Below, piece after piece: positions 8,361-17,066 of a stretch of 64,000 nt of DNA (position 1 is the first letter of the stretch; each line of letters begins with the position of its first letter). A program made the position numbers and the translations under genes. Origin of the DNA: Oleispirillum sp965228165 (GTDB taxonomy: Bacteria > Pseudomonadota > Alphaproteobacteria > Rhodospirillales > Rhodospirillaceae); the NCBI GenBank assembly GCA_965228165.1, contig CBDDHB010000003.1, forward strand, positions 62,001 through 126,000, written 5' to 3'. Below the pieces are notes generated by a model, which was given only the letters and a program-made list of their open reading frames with translations, searched no databases and was not told the DNA's origin.

Positions 8361-9095
8361 TTACCCCCGGTCGTCGGCGTCCGGGAACAGCCGGGCCCAT
8401 CCGTCCGCCACCTTGCGCCGTACCGCCGGATCGCCCGAAAGGTACGCTTCCGAGGCCTGAAGCGCACGCAGCGCGGCAGCATCCAGGGCAGACCTGCCGC
8501 CGTCGCGGAAGGAGGGCAAACCGGGTTCGGCCAGCCGGTCCTTGAACGCCTTGACCAGCAGCACGCCGTCGGCGGTGGAGGTCAAGCGGTGCAGCGCCGC
8601 CGTCACCTCGGGATTGCCGGACAGGGCATCGCCCAGCAGCCCCTCCACCCAACGGCCCAGGCCTTCGAGTTCGCGCTCCACCTTGGCGCCGAAGACGGAC
8701 TTGAGTTTGCCGACCTCGGCGTCGCGGTCGATCGCCCCCTCCGCCAGACGGCCGTAGTAAAGGGCGGCGAGTTCGGAAAACGCCTCCTGTCCCAGCCCGT
8801 GTTTTTTCGCCCAGTCCATCGCCGATTTCGCCAAAGGGTCGTCGGCGTCGGGACGGACGCGTTCCGCCAGGTCCTGCGGCACCGCCAGATCGTAGGCTTC
8901 GGGAACCTCGGGCCGTTGTTCGGACAGCTTGCGCCGGAGGTCGGCGTGCGACTTCACCAGCGCGCCGAGATTGGGGCCACCGGACGCGGCATCCCAGAAC
9001 GCGTCGGGAATCGCCAACTCCTCCCCCTTGAAGCGCACGTTGCGCGGGGAAAGGGCGGACTCGTCGGGCATCGGCAGGGTATCGGCATGGGTCAT
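8361..9095 (-). CDS. Phage capsid assembly (scaffold) protein (244 aa)
   Basis: Start at ATG 9095 with AAGGAA upstream. The sequence is acidic at the N-terminus, then Ala/Leu/Glu-rich and helical with an FGAKVERELEGLGRW segment, the composition expected of a scaffold. Its position between portal and capsid equals T7 gene 9, whose product guides capsid assembly and is then released. The PEAYDLAVP motif near residue 65 also occurs in predicted scaffold proteins of alphaproteobacterial podoviruses. No protease motif is visible. Confidence 0.72.
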   Translation of the reverse strand: MTHADTLPMPDESALSPRNVRFKGEELAIPDAFWDAASGGPNLGALVKSHADLRRKLSEQRPEVPEAYDLAVPQDLAERVRPDADDPLAKSAMDWAKKHGLGQEAFSELAALYYGRLAEGAIDRDAEVGKLKSVFGAKVERELEGLGRWVEGLLGDALSGNPEVTAALHRLTSTADGVLLVKAFKDRLAEPGLPSFRDGGRSALDAAALRALQASEAYLSGDPAVRRKVADGWARLFPDADDRG

Positions 9096-9131
9096 CGGTC
9101 GTTCCTTTCGTTGATCCGGCGGCGGCGGGCA

Positions 9132-9365
9132 TCAGCCCTGCGCGGCGCCGCGTTCCACCAGTTTCAGAATATGACGGGCGAGGTAGCGCTGGCCCTCCAG
9201 GTGCCAAAGCTGCTCGCTGGTGACGTGCGCGCCCATCGCACGGTCCAGGGTGAGCGCCCGCAGATAGGCGAGCGCGCGGTCTCCCTCCGCCCCCGCGAAC
9301 AGACGGGCGAAGGTTCGTTGCGCCTCCTCCGGGGCGAAGGGCGGCACGGCGACGGAGCCGGTCAT
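9132..9365 (-). CDS. Small Bbp19-like phage protein (77 aa)
   Basis: The ATG at 9365 overlaps the portal stop (ATGA at 9362-9365). The protein has FARLFAGAEGDRALAYLRAL and a C-terminal HLEGQRYLARHIL, a pattern seen in small proteins encoded between portal and scaffold in Bordetella BPP-1-like and other podoviruses (Bbp19-like). The function is unknown. Translational coupling to portal suggests a head-assembly role. The family name is a pattern match from memory, so it is held loosely. Confidence 0.6.
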   Translation of the reverse strand: MTGSVAVPPFAPEEAQRTFARLFAGAEGDRALAYLRALTLDRAMGAHVTSEQLWHLEGQRYLARHILKLVERGAAQG

Positions 9366-10929
9366 CGTCCCGCCTCCCCGCCGGGGTCGGCGTCGCCCGC
9401 CGCCTCCAGCAACTGGAACAGCGGCGCAAGGCCCGCCTGCATCGGCGACGCGGCGGCGCGCAAGTGCGTCGCCTTGAAACCATGCGCTTGCAGGAAATCG
9501 CGGATGTAGCGTTCGCGGTCGACGATCGACAGCGTGGTTTCCGCATCCACCTGCATCGCCAGCAGCAAGGCCTGATTGCGCGCCTCCGCGTCGGCGATGT
9601 CCTGATAGCGAACCAAGGGAGAGACCGGCATCGGGTACACCCGCCGTCCGCCCAGATCGAAGGCGGAGATCGCATACGGACTGCCCGCCAGCGACGGCGA
9701 CATCAGGATGGCGAGGCAGCGCATCACCAGCGGATAGTCGAGTTCGGACAGCAACCGCAGGCTCATCGGCACGTCCACCGCCATCTGGTCGGAGCGGCGT
9801 TCGCCGATCTCGTAGGCGGTGCGGCTGCCGTTGGCCTCGACGGGGGCAGGCTGGGCCCCTTGATCGCCGCGTCGATGCCGTCCTGCAAATCCTTCAGCAG
9901 GAGTTGCGAGACGTCGAACCGCCCCGGCGCCTCCAGCGGTTTCAGCCCTTCGGACCCCGGCGTCTTGGGAATGATCGCGCCGGGCACCAGTTTGATGTTG
10001 GCGGGGTTGAGAACGCCGTCATCCTCCGCCTGCCAGATGCCGGTGACCGCGATCGAGGCGTTCTTCAGGATCAGTTCCTTGGTCTTGTTGGCGGTGGCGA
10101 TATCCGCCCGCGCGTCCAGGACCGGACCGCGCCCCATGGTTTCGCCGGTCGCCTTGTCCATGCGGAAGACCACCCAGGGCGAGGTGCGATAGGCCCGCTC
10201 CAGAAGCTTGTGCTCGCCCTCGACGACGAACACCGCATAGTCGTACAGGCGGCGGCGCGGGTCCCACACCGTCGCCTCGACCACCGGCACCTCGCCGTCC
10301 GGATCGTCGGCGACGCGGCGTTTGACGTCGTCGGGTATCGCCGCGTCCGGCCAGCGTTCCGCGATATCGCGCCCCGGCACGTCGAAGGCGCGGAACACGG
10401 TGCGGATGGTGCCGTCGGGGCTTTCCTCCGGGATCACCTGGGCGATCGGCACCGCCTCGAAACGCAAGGGATCGTCGGGCGTGCCCTCCTGGATCAGAAT
10501 CGCCCCGGTGGACACCAGGGCATCGCCCAGCGCCAAGGGGACTTCCAGATGGAAGTTGGACCGGTCGATGGCGCGATGGAAGCGGCGCTCCGCGTCCTCG
10601 ACGAAGATCGACCAGGCCCGCCCCGCTTCCTCGCCCAGATCGTCGGCATCGACGCTGTCGGGAAGGAACCGGGTCCAGTGACGGAACGGCGGGAACAGAT
10701 CGCCGTGCAGCTTGGCGCGCCGCCATTTCACCGCGCGGATCGCGGTGCCGTCGAAGATTTCGACGTCGCGCTTGCCGCCACGCGGCGCAACATCGGGATC
10801 GTCCTGATTGGGCAGGGCGAGGCGATAGGTATCGTGCAGGATGGCGTCCCACATCCGGCGTTTGGCCTCGGCGCGGGCGAAGCGCGCCAGCACCGGGTCG
10901 GCGAAGCGATGATACGTCGAAGTCGCCAT
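9362..10929 (-). pseudogene. Phage portal (head-tail connector) protein, with one apparent frameshift
   Basis: Start at ATG 10929. The first ~360 residues are typical of the T7 gp8-like head-tail connector family: RRAKLHGDLFPPFRHW, a long helical wing, then KTKELILKNASIAVTGIW and PKTPGSEGLKPLE. At 9856-9859 (four Cs on the plus strand) the frame breaks. The continuation in another frame, QPAPVEANGSRTAYEIGERR and on to 9362, is clearly the rest of the same protein. Five bases in that run instead of four would give one ~520-residue portal, the expected size. Portal forms the DNA entry vertex. Either a sequencing error or a disabling mutation explains it. Confidence 0.8.
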
Positions 10930-10930
10930 G

Positions 10931-11578
10931 TCAGCCCGCCCCCAGCGTCGTCTTGACGCCGGTTTCGCCGGTGCCGGAAAAGGTCAGCAGCGAACGCCCG
11001 CCGCTTCCGGCGCGCAACACCCGCAGCCGCGCCTCGTTCTTCGCCTTCAAGGCGTCGGCCTCGGCCTGCGCCTTGGCCGCCGCGGTCTCGGCGGCCGAGG
11101 TATCGGCCTTCGGCGCGGAAAACACTCCACCCATGGCAAGTTCCTCCGGTTTGAGGTGACGATAAAGGGTATGGGGGGTCGTCCATGGACGGGACGGCAC
11201 CCCCAGAAGATGCGCCACCGAGGCGACGCAGGTGAACAGACCGCGCGGCACCCAACCGACGGGTCGCCGCGCCGCCACGACGACCACCGCCCCCCGACCG
11301 GATGCGGCATCGGCCAGCACCCGCGCCGGATAAGCATCGTCCGGCAGATCGAGAATGTCGGTTCGGGCGCTGTGCGGATTGAACAGTACCCAGCCTCCGC
11401 CATACGCCCGCCGCATCGCGTAGCAGTGACGGAATCCCGGGCGCAGCAGCCCGCACAGCGCCCGATAGAGCAGGCGGTCGCGCCAGCGGGCGGTGGGCGG
11501 CGGCGGCTCCGGATCGCAGAAGGCGACCAGCCAGACCGCGTCGGCGACAACCGGGGCATCGGCGGAAAAACCGGTCAC
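10931..11578 (-). CDS. Phage protein upstream of portal (215 aa), possibly a fusion with an internal start
   Basis: The GTG at 11578 overlaps the previous stop (GTGA) and follows GGGAGG. I do not recognise the N-terminal ~148 residues. They contain FCDPEPPPPTARWRDRLLYR, then an FNPHSARTDILDLP segment. An internal ATG at 11134 has its own GGAGG, eight bases away, and would give a 67-aa Ala/Lys-rich protein starting MGGVFSAPKA, a type often encoded just before portal. The two units are in one frame with no stop between them, so the cell may make a fusion, a separate small protein, or both. Confidence 0.6.
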   Translation of the reverse strand: MTGFSADAPVVADAVWLVAFCDPEPPPPTARWRDRLLYRALCGLLRPGFRHCYAMRRAYGGGWVLFNPHSARTDILDLPDDAYPARVLADAASGRGAVVVVAARRPVGWVPRGLFTCVASVAHLLGVPSRPWTTPHTLYRHLKPEELAMGGVFSAPKADTSAAETAAAKAQAEADALKAKNEARLRVLRAGSGGRSLLTFSGTGETGVKTTLGAG

Positions 11579-12042
11579 GCCTCGTCCTCCCGCAGGAGCA
11601 GCGACAGCGCCCCGCCATCGTCGCCGGTTCCGTCCGCGGCCGCCGCGATCTCCGCCAACGACGCCGCGTCGTCGGCGGGTCGGCGGCAAAGCGCGTGATG
11701 TTCCGCGCAATAGGGCGATCCCGGCACTCTCGGCGCGCCGCAATAGCGCCAGGTTCCCTTGGGGTCGCCGTGGATGTAGCGACAGCCTTCGTCCGCATCG
11801 GACGGAACGACGACGCCGCGCCGCTCCGCCTCTTCCAGACGGGCGAGAAGATCACGGATCGCGGCACTGTCTTGCGCCGACCGGGAATTACGTATTTCGT
11901 AAAACCTCCAGCGCGGAATCGCCCCCCGCTCCTTCCACCCCTGCACCGTGCTGGGATGGGCGTGCCCCAAGGCCCGCGCCATCGCACTGGTTCCACCGAA
12001 GCTTTGCACCAAGCGACGGATCAACTCGTGGGTCGGCATCAT
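11575..12042 (-). CDS. HTH protein with a GcrA-like C-terminal zinc-type motif (155 aa)
   Basis: Start at ATG 12042 (an alternative ATG is the next codon) behind GAGAGG. Residues ~1-50 form a phage-type helix-turn-helix: FGGTSAMARALGHAHPSTVQ followed by WKERGAIPRWRFYEI, resembling Cro/YdaS-like DNA-binding proteins. Residues ~87-115 (CRYIHGDP...YCGAPRVPGSPYCAEH) match the C-terminal C-x-GDP-CG-YCxEH motif of GcrA, the alphaproteobacterial sigma-70-dependent cell-cycle regulator. It is the first gene of the leftward phage operon and faces the XRE repressor across an operator region. A role as late-gene activator is plausible but inferred. Confidence 0.7.
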   Translation of the reverse strand: MMPTHELIRRLVQSFGGTSAMARALGHAHPSTVQGWKERGAIPRWRFYEIRNSRSAQDSAAIRDLLARLEEAERRGVVVPSDADEGCRYIHGDPKGTWRYCGAPRVPGSPYCAEHHALCRRPADDAASLAEIAAAADGTGDDGGALSLLLREDEA

Positions 12043-12089
12043 GGTCGCCTCTCACCGCGCGCCGTTGTTTCAAGGACAGGAAGGATGTT

Positions 12090-12134
12090 ACGATATTCGT
12101 CACCATTTGTCCAGCAAAAAATAACGATAATCGT
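12090..12134. promoter_or_regulatory. Paired palindromic operator sites between the divergent phage regulators
   Basis: Two near-identical 11-bp palindromes, ACGATATTCGT (12090-12100) and ACGATAATCGT (12124-12134), lie 34 bp apart centre to centre in the only AT-rich part of the 128-bp divergent region. Such paired sites are typical binding sites of the XRE repressor encoded next door. Confidence 0.65.
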
Positions 12135-12170
12135 CTGTACCGCGCCCGCGAGTCCGGGTATGATATCCGC

Positions 12171-12515
12171 ATGGAACAGACCTGGATCGCCGACCGCCTG
12201 ATCGAGATCGGCAAGAAAAAGGCCGAATTGGCCCAAGCCCTGGGACTGCCGCCCACCCGAATCTCCGAGATTCTGCGTGGACGGCGGGACGTTCACGTCT
12301 CCGAGATATTGCCCCTGTCCCGCTTTCTCGGCATGGACCCGATGACCGTCCTGCTTCTGTGCGCGCCGCTGCCCGCGCACTTGGTGCCGGAAACCTCGGC
12401 CACGCCGCCGCGCGCCGCCGATCCGGCGGAAGAAGCCTGGCTCGCCGCCTTCCGCGCCATGCCGGAGGCCGAGCGCGCCCGTTGGCTGCGCGCCCTGAAC
12501 GCCTTCGGCGACTGA
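12171..12515 (+). CDS. XRE-family transcriptional repressor (114 aa)
   Basis: Start at ATG 12171. Residues ~3-60 form a classical XRE helix-turn-helix: KKKAELAQALGLPPTRISEI, then LRGRRDVHVSEILPLSRFLG. The C-terminal half (PEAERARWLRALNAFGD) is short, helical and without a LexA-type peptidase, so induction would not be by self-cleavage. It diverges from the phage structural operon across two palindromes and is the likely lysogeny repressor of that operon. The ribosome binding site is weak, which fits low-level repressor synthesis. Confidence 0.75.
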   Translation: MEQTWIADRLIEIGKKKAELAQALGLPPTRISEILRGRRDVHVSEILPLSRFLGMDPMTVLLLCAPLPAHLVPETSATPPRAADPAEEAWLAAFRAMPEAERARWLRALNAFGD

Positions 12516-12525
12516 CCTGCGGCGA

Positions 12526-12914
12526 TCAGGCGGATGCGCCGCCCCCGGCACCACCAGGGGTTTCGCCCCCGGCGGGTTGACGATGGCGCGCCCGGATTCG
12601 CCGATGCGCACGAACCAGCCGCGCGCCCGCGCCGCCGCCACCAGCGCCACCGGCGGAATCGCCTGGAATCCCTTCAGGTGTTCGGCATAGCCGCCGCCTT
12701 CCGCCCAGAATCCCAGCTCGATGCGCAGTTCGATGTCGTTCAAGGCGTTCGCGGCGCGGCGATGCCATTCCTCCAGCAGGAACTGCATCCCCGCCGCGCC
12801 CAGGCGATCGACCAGTCCCTCGGACTCCAGGGCGCGGCGAAGCTCGTGCCACGTCGGCGCCCGCGCCAGCAGTTGCACCGCACGTTCGCGAACCGCAGCG
12901 GTCTCTTCCGTCAT
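12526..12914 (-). CDS. Hypothetical protein (about 129 aa) with a probable 3' frameshift
   Basis: Start at ATG 12914 behind an excellent AAGGAGGG site. The product is soluble (TWHELRRALESEGLVDR, later GFWAEGGGYAEHLKGF) and matches no family I know. Read as given, the frame has no stop until 12039 and would run antisense through the whole repressor gene, which is implausible. One extra G in the run at 12542-12546 would end the protein at the TGA at 12526, so a homopolymer indel is likely. It marks the right edge of the phage-like region; it could be phage or host. Confidence 0.55.
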
Positions 12915-13038
12915 CTCGTCGCCCTCCTTCAACCCAGGATAATCCGCCGCCGGGATTCTTGAAATATTCATGACGCGATTGACCGCACTTCGGCGAATCC
13001 GCTCTATGGGACCGCCCTCGCAACCCGGTGGAGATCCC

Positions 13039-15111
13039 GTGACCACTCATTTCACACCGACGTTGATGCCCGGCGAACACCTGACGCCGGAAGCCATGGA
13101 TGCCCTGGAACGGGAAAGCCGCGTCGCCCCCGCCCGTCCCCACGGGCCGCTCGACCGCCTGCTGGCGAACCTGCGGATCGGTCGCCGGATTTACGCCCTG
13201 GTCTGGCTCAGTCTGGCGATGCTGGGCGGCGCGGCGGCGATCCAGACGGTAGGGGACCGTACCCTGCGCGCCACCGAAGCGGAAGCCGACGCGGCGCGCG
13301 CCGTCACCGACGAAGTGAAAAGCCTGGAATTGATGCTGGCCCGCATGGAAGTGGCCGAACTCGGCGTGACCCGGGACTCCGCCGCCGCCCTCGCCGCCTT
13401 CGACGCAGCCCGTGCCGAGGCTCTGCGCCATGCCGACGCGGCGCGCGCCGCATCCCCCGCCCTGGCCGACGACACCGCCAGCCTGATCGCCGGAATCGGT
13501 CGCATCGCCGACGGATTCGTCGCCGCGCACGCCGCCCGCGCCGAAATCGGCCTGTCCGACGCCGAGGGCCTGCGCGGACAACTGAAGGCATCCAGCCACG
13601 AAATCGAAGCCGAACTGGCGCAATGGCCCAACGTCGCCGCGATTTCGGCGAAGATGACCGAACTCCGCCGCTTCGAACAGGCCTTCCTCGCCACCGCCAG
13701 CGCCGAGGACGGAGGCAGGTTGCGCAAGACCGTCAACGAACTCGACTTCGCCATCTACGGCGGACCGTTCGGCGCCGAAACCCGCAAGACGTTGACCTCG
13801 GCGGTCTCCGCCTACGGCAAGGCGGCTTCCGCCTATGTTCAGGCGATCGGTCGCCGGGCGGAAGCCGACGCCGAACTCGCCGCCGCCTTCGAAGCCACCC
13901 GCCACCAAGCCCGGTCCCTGATCGCCGCCGCCGCCCGCGATCTGGCCGCCGCTCAGGTCCGGTCCCGCGATTTGCGGGCGCGCACCACGGCCACCCTGCT
14001 GATCATCGGCGGCATCGGCATCGCGGCGTTCGGTTTTCTGTCCATTGCCATCGCCCGCTCCATCCACGCGCCGATCGCGGATATCCGCGCCGCGATGAAC
14101 GCGCTGGCGGCGGGCGACCGTTCGGTGCGCATCCCCGGCCTCGGCCGCCGCGACGAGATCGGCGCGATGGCCCGGTCGATCGCGGTATTCAAGCAAACCG
14201 CGCACGAGGTCGAACGCATCCGCGCGCAGGAGCAGGAAGCCAAGGAAGAAGCCGAAAGAAACCGCCGCGAGACCCTGAAGCGGATGGCCGAATCCTTCGA
14301 GAACACGGTGCGCCGGGTGGCGCTTACGGTGCACGGCAGCGCCGAACGCATCGCCGCCGACGCGCAAGGCCTGTCCCGCGACAGCGCCTCCACCCGCGAC
14401 CAGGGCGAGAACATGGCGCGGACCATCGCGCACGCCGCCGACAGCATGGGCCGGGTGGTGCAATCCAGCGACGATCTGCGGCAAAGCGTCGAATCGGTGG
14501 ACCGCCATCTGGCCGAATCCGGAACGTCGATCCGCCGCGCCCTGGATGGCGCCAACGCCATCACCGGTCGCGTGCAGGCGCTTTCCCACGCGGCGCAGGG
14601 AATCGGCAAGGTGGTGGAACTGATCGCCGAGATCGCCGACAAGACCAATCTGCTGGCCTTGAACGCCACCATCGAGGCGGCGCGCGCCGGCGACGCGGGC
14701 AAGGGATTCGCGGTGGTCGCGGACGAGGTCAAGCAACTGGCGCAACAGACCCGCCAGGCCACCGCCGAAATCGACGCCCAGGTGCGCACCATCCAGGATG
14801 ACGTGGAGCAGGCGGTGGGCGCGATTTCGGCGATCTGCTCCGACGTCGCCGAGATCGAGGCGATGGCCCGCAACCTGGCCGACGCGGTCCGGCGACAAAC
14901 CGCCGTCAGCACCGACATTCGCGGCCATGTGGAGGCCGCGGCGGAGGGCACCGACGCGGTTTCCGATCGTCTGAACCACATGAGCCGCGCCATCGCCGCC
15001 TCCGCCGCCTCCGCCGACGGCGTGGTCGCGGCGGTGGCCGACCTGACCGCCCAGTCGCAGCGCTTGGAAACCGAACTCGACAGCTTCATCGGCGGCATCC
15101 ACGCATTGTAA
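13039..15111 (+). CDS. Methyl-accepting chemotaxis protein (690 aa)
   Basis: The GTG at 13039 is preferred because GGTGGAG lies just upstream; in-frame ATGs farther up lack such a site. Two membrane helices (~51-69 and ~318-340) flank a ~250-residue helical sensor region. A HAMP domain (~341-393) and the cytoplasmic signalling domain follow. Its conserved tip is visible at ~531-570: IADKTNLLALNATIEAARAG, then GFAVVADEVKQLA. It would relay an unknown periplasmic signal to CheA/CheW and flagellar motors. The long Ala-rich helical sensor resembles four-helix-bundle sensors. The stimulus cannot be predicted. No other che genes are adjacent. Confidence 0.88.
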   Translation: MTTHFTPTLMPGEHLTPEAMDALERESRVAPARPHGPLDRLLANLRIGRRIYALVWLSLAMLGGAAAIQTVGDRTLRATEAEADAARAVTDEVKSLELMLARMEVAELGVTRDSAAALAAFDAARAEALRHADAARAASPALADDTASLIAGIGRIADGFVAAHAARAEIGLSDAEGLRGQLKASSHEIEAELAQWPNVAAISAKMTELRRFEQAFLATASAEDGGRLRKTVNELDFAIYGGPFGAETRKTLTSAVSAYGKAASAYVQAIGRRAEADAELAAAFEATRHQARSLIAAAARDLAAAQVRSRDLRARTTATLLIIGGIGIAAFGFLSIAIARSIHAPIADIRAAMNALAAGDRSVRIPGLGRRDEIGAMARSIAVFKQTAHEVERIRAQEQEAKEEAERNRRETLKRMAESFENTVRRVALTVHGSAERIAADAQGLSRDSASTRDQGENMARTIAHAADSMGRVVQSSDDLRQSVESVDRHLAESGTSIRRALDGANAITGRVQALSHAAQGIGKVVELIAEIADKTNLLALNATIEAARAGDAGKGFAVVADEVKQLAQQTRQATAEIDAQVRTIQDDVEQAVGAISAICSDVAEIEAMARNLADAVRRQTAVSTDIRGHVEAAAEGTDAVSDRLNHMSRAIAASAASADGVVAAVADLTAQSQRLETELDSFIGGIHAL

Positions 15112-15172
15112 CCGTTAACCTTTCCCTCACCGGCGGGCGCTATTCTGGGCATCTCTGGGAAAGGAGACGCCG

Positions 15173-15478
15173 ATGATCCGTGCCCGATGGGTTTGCCTCT
15201 GCCTTGCCGCCGCGATTTGTCTGGCCGCCGCCCCGGCCTCGGCGGGATCGAACAACGGCGCGCCACAACGGACCTTCAGTTCGTCCAAGGCGAAGGCTGC
15301 GGTGCCGGTGGCGCCGCAACAGAAGATCTCCAAGAAAAACCGCAAGGCGGGCATCGTCTTCGACGACAAGGGGACATTGAAAACCCGCAAGCTGACCAAC
15401 GGAAAGCTGTCGCAGACCGACCAGACCCTGGCCAAGACCCGCGCCAAGGCTCTGGCGTCACAGCAGTCCGCGCAATAG
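15173..15478 (+). CDS. Small secreted basic protein (101 aa)
   Basis: Start at ATG 15173 with AAAGGAG upstream. Residues 1-24 are a clear signal peptide (CLCLAAAICLAAAPASAG). The mature ~77 residues are Lys/Ser/Gln-rich and probably disordered or DNA/peptidoglycan-binding. I do not recognise the family. It sits 61 bp after the chemotaxis receptor and its last 21 bases overlap the 3' end of the convergent argO-like gene. Confidence 0.7.
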   Translation: MIRARWVCLCLAAAICLAAAPASAGSNNGAPQRTFSSSKAKAAVPVAPQQKISKKNRKAGIVFDDKGTLKTRKLTNGKLSQTDQTLAKTRAKALASQQSAQ

Positions 15479-16029
15479 GCGTAGCGCCAGCCCCGCCATC
15501 ACCAGGGCGGTCAGGGCATCGATCGCCCGCCAAACCACGGGGCGCGACAGGAAGCGCGACAGCGCCGCCGCACCCAGCCCCAGGGAAAAGAACCAGACGA
15601 CGCTGGCGCTGATCGCGCCCAGGGCGAAGGCGGGACGATCCGCCGCCGCGGTGTGCGCGGCGACGCCGCCGATCAAAAGCATCGCATCCAGATAGGCGTG
15701 GGGATTGAGCAGACTGACCGCCAGCGCCCCGCCGATCGCCGCGCCGCGACCGCCCGCCGCGCCGCGATCAGGGCATAGATCAGCATGAAGGCGGCGCCCG
15801 CCAGAATCATCAGGCGGGACACCGCCGGATGCGCCGCCACCGCGATGCCGACCCCGGCAACGCCCGCCGAAATCAACGCCGCATCACACAGCGAGCACAC
15901 CGCCGCCGTGGTCGCGGGAAAGGCGCGGCGAATTCCCTGTCCCAGAACGAAAGCGTTCTGCGCGCCGATCGCCACGATCAGGCTGCCGCCCAGAGCCAAT
16001 CCCACGAAATACGCCGAAAATCCGGACAT
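15458..16029 (-). pseudogene. argO: LysE/ArgO-family amino-acid exporter, with one apparent frameshift
   Basis: Start at ATG 16029. The sequence begins with the LysE hallmark GGSLIVAIGAQNAFVLGQGI, typical of basic amino-acid exporters of the ArgO type. The frame breaks near 15727-15730 (four Cs on the plus strand); one more base would restore GALAVSLLNPHAYLDAML and a complete ~190-residue six-helix protein ending at 15458. It diverges from a LysR-type gene of the ArgP group, the standard argP-argO arrangement in which ArgP activates argO in response to arginine or lysine. Homopolymer sequencing error is as likely as true loss. Confidence 0.78.
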
Positions 16030-16145
16030 CGCCGCTCTCCACGAAAACCGGCGGAAGCCCCTTCCGCCGACGGCATCATGGGCTCGCCAATTTCATAAAT
16101 TGAGCGTATAATTCTTATTCAACATGAATTGAATTAATATATGAA
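16030..16145. promoter_or_regulatory. argO-argP divergent promoter/operator region
   Basis: The last ~60 bp before argP (16085-16145) are very AT-rich, with overlapping T-N11-A motifs around TTCATAAATTGAGCGTATAA (16092-16111). This is the composition expected for a LysR-type binding site that controls both the exporter and the regulator. Confidence 0.5.
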
Positions 16146-17066
16146 ATGCTCGATTCCCGATGCCTGGAAGCCCTGTCCGCGATCATCCGGCTGGGCAGTT
16201 TCGAACGCGCGGCGGAAGACCTGGGACTGACCCAGTCGGCGGTGTCGCAGCGGATCAAACGCCTCGAATCGCAGTTCGGGGAACCCTTGCTGGTGCGCAG
16301 CAAGCCGGTGGTCGCGACCGCGGCGGGGGACCGGGTCTTCCAGTACATCCTCAACGCCCGCCTGATGGAACGCGATCTGCGGATCGATGACGGCGGCGCG
16401 TGCCCCTTCGAACGCCTGCGCATCGCCCTGAACGCCGACAGCCTGGCGACGTGGTTCGCCGCGGCGCCGTCCGTCCTGTTCCACCGCCACGGGCTGTTGT
16501 CCGATCTGGTGATCGACGACGAAACCCGCACCCTGGAAATCCTCAAGGCCGGTCACGCCCTGATCAGCATCGGCACCCGCGCCGACGCGATCCAGGGCCT
16601 GCGTGCGACGCGGCTGGGGTCTCTCGACTATTTCCCGGTGGCGTCGCCGGATTTCGTCGCCCGTTTTTTCCCCGAAGGCGTCACCGCCGAGGCGCTGCGC
16701 CATGCGCCGGCGGTGATTTTCGGTCGCCACGACGAATTGCACCACCTGTACCTCGAACGCCACTTCCGTATCGGCGCCGGAGACTTTCCCCGCCATGTCC
16801 TGCCTTCGTCCGAGGGCTTCGTGGTGGCGGCGCGGCAGGGCATCGCCTATGCCCTGTGCGCCGAGCCGCAGGTGCGCGAGGCGATCGCCCGGGGCGAGTT
16901 GATTCGCCTGGACCCGCGCGGCCTGTCGCGACAGTTGGTTCTCCACCGCCGCGACAACACCCCGCGCGTCCTCGACGCGGCGGTCGCCGAGATCCTGGCC
17001 CTGGCGCGGCGGACCCTTTCGCCGCCGCACCGCCGGAGCCATGAAAAACCCACAATCTCACCGTGA
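16146..17066 (+). CDS. argP: LysR-family transcriptional regulator ArgP (306 aa)
   Basis: Start at ATG 16146. Residues 1-60 hold the LysR winged HTH with the ArgP-type sequence CLEALSAIIRLGSFERAAED, then LTQSAVSQRIKRLE. The effector domain has the ArgP features of a short linker and PVASPDFVARFFPEG. ArgP senses lysine/arginine and activates argO. Length 306 aa equals the family norm (about 300). It is divergent from the argO-like gene, which supports the specific assignment over a generic LysR. The C-terminal ~15 residues are Arg/His/Pro-rich. Confidence 0.85.
   Translation: MLDSRCLEALSAIIRLGSFERAAEDLGLTQSAVSQRIKRLESQFGEPLLVRSKPVVATAAGDRVFQYILNARLMERDLRIDDGGACPFERLRIALNADSLATWFAAAPSVLFHRHGLLSDLVIDDETRTLEILKAGHALISIGTRADAIQGLRATRLGSLDYFPVASPDFVARFFPEGVTAEALRHAPAVIFGRHDELHHLYLERHFRIGAGDFPRHVLPSSEGFVVAARQGIAYALCAEPQVREAIARGELIRLDPRGLSRQLVLHRRDNTPRVLDAAVAEILALARRTLSPPHRRSHEKPTISP

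Noticed and set aside
9850..9870. Programmed -1 frameshift in the portal gene
   Set aside because: The site AAG GGG CCC does not form the X-XXY-YYZ slippery heptamer, portal genes of this group are not known to use frameshifting, and other genes here break at the same kind of G run.
1..12914. Diversity-generating retroelement as in BPP-1-like podoviruses
   Set aside because: Some genes resemble BPP-1 relatives, but no reverse transcriptase and no template/variable repeat pair is visible in the window.
12526..15102. 858-residue minus-strand open frame over the chemotaxis receptor
   Set aside because: It is a shadow of the GC-rich plus-strand receptor gene: Gly/Arg/His-rich, no domain, and the plus frame has a complete chemoreceptor.
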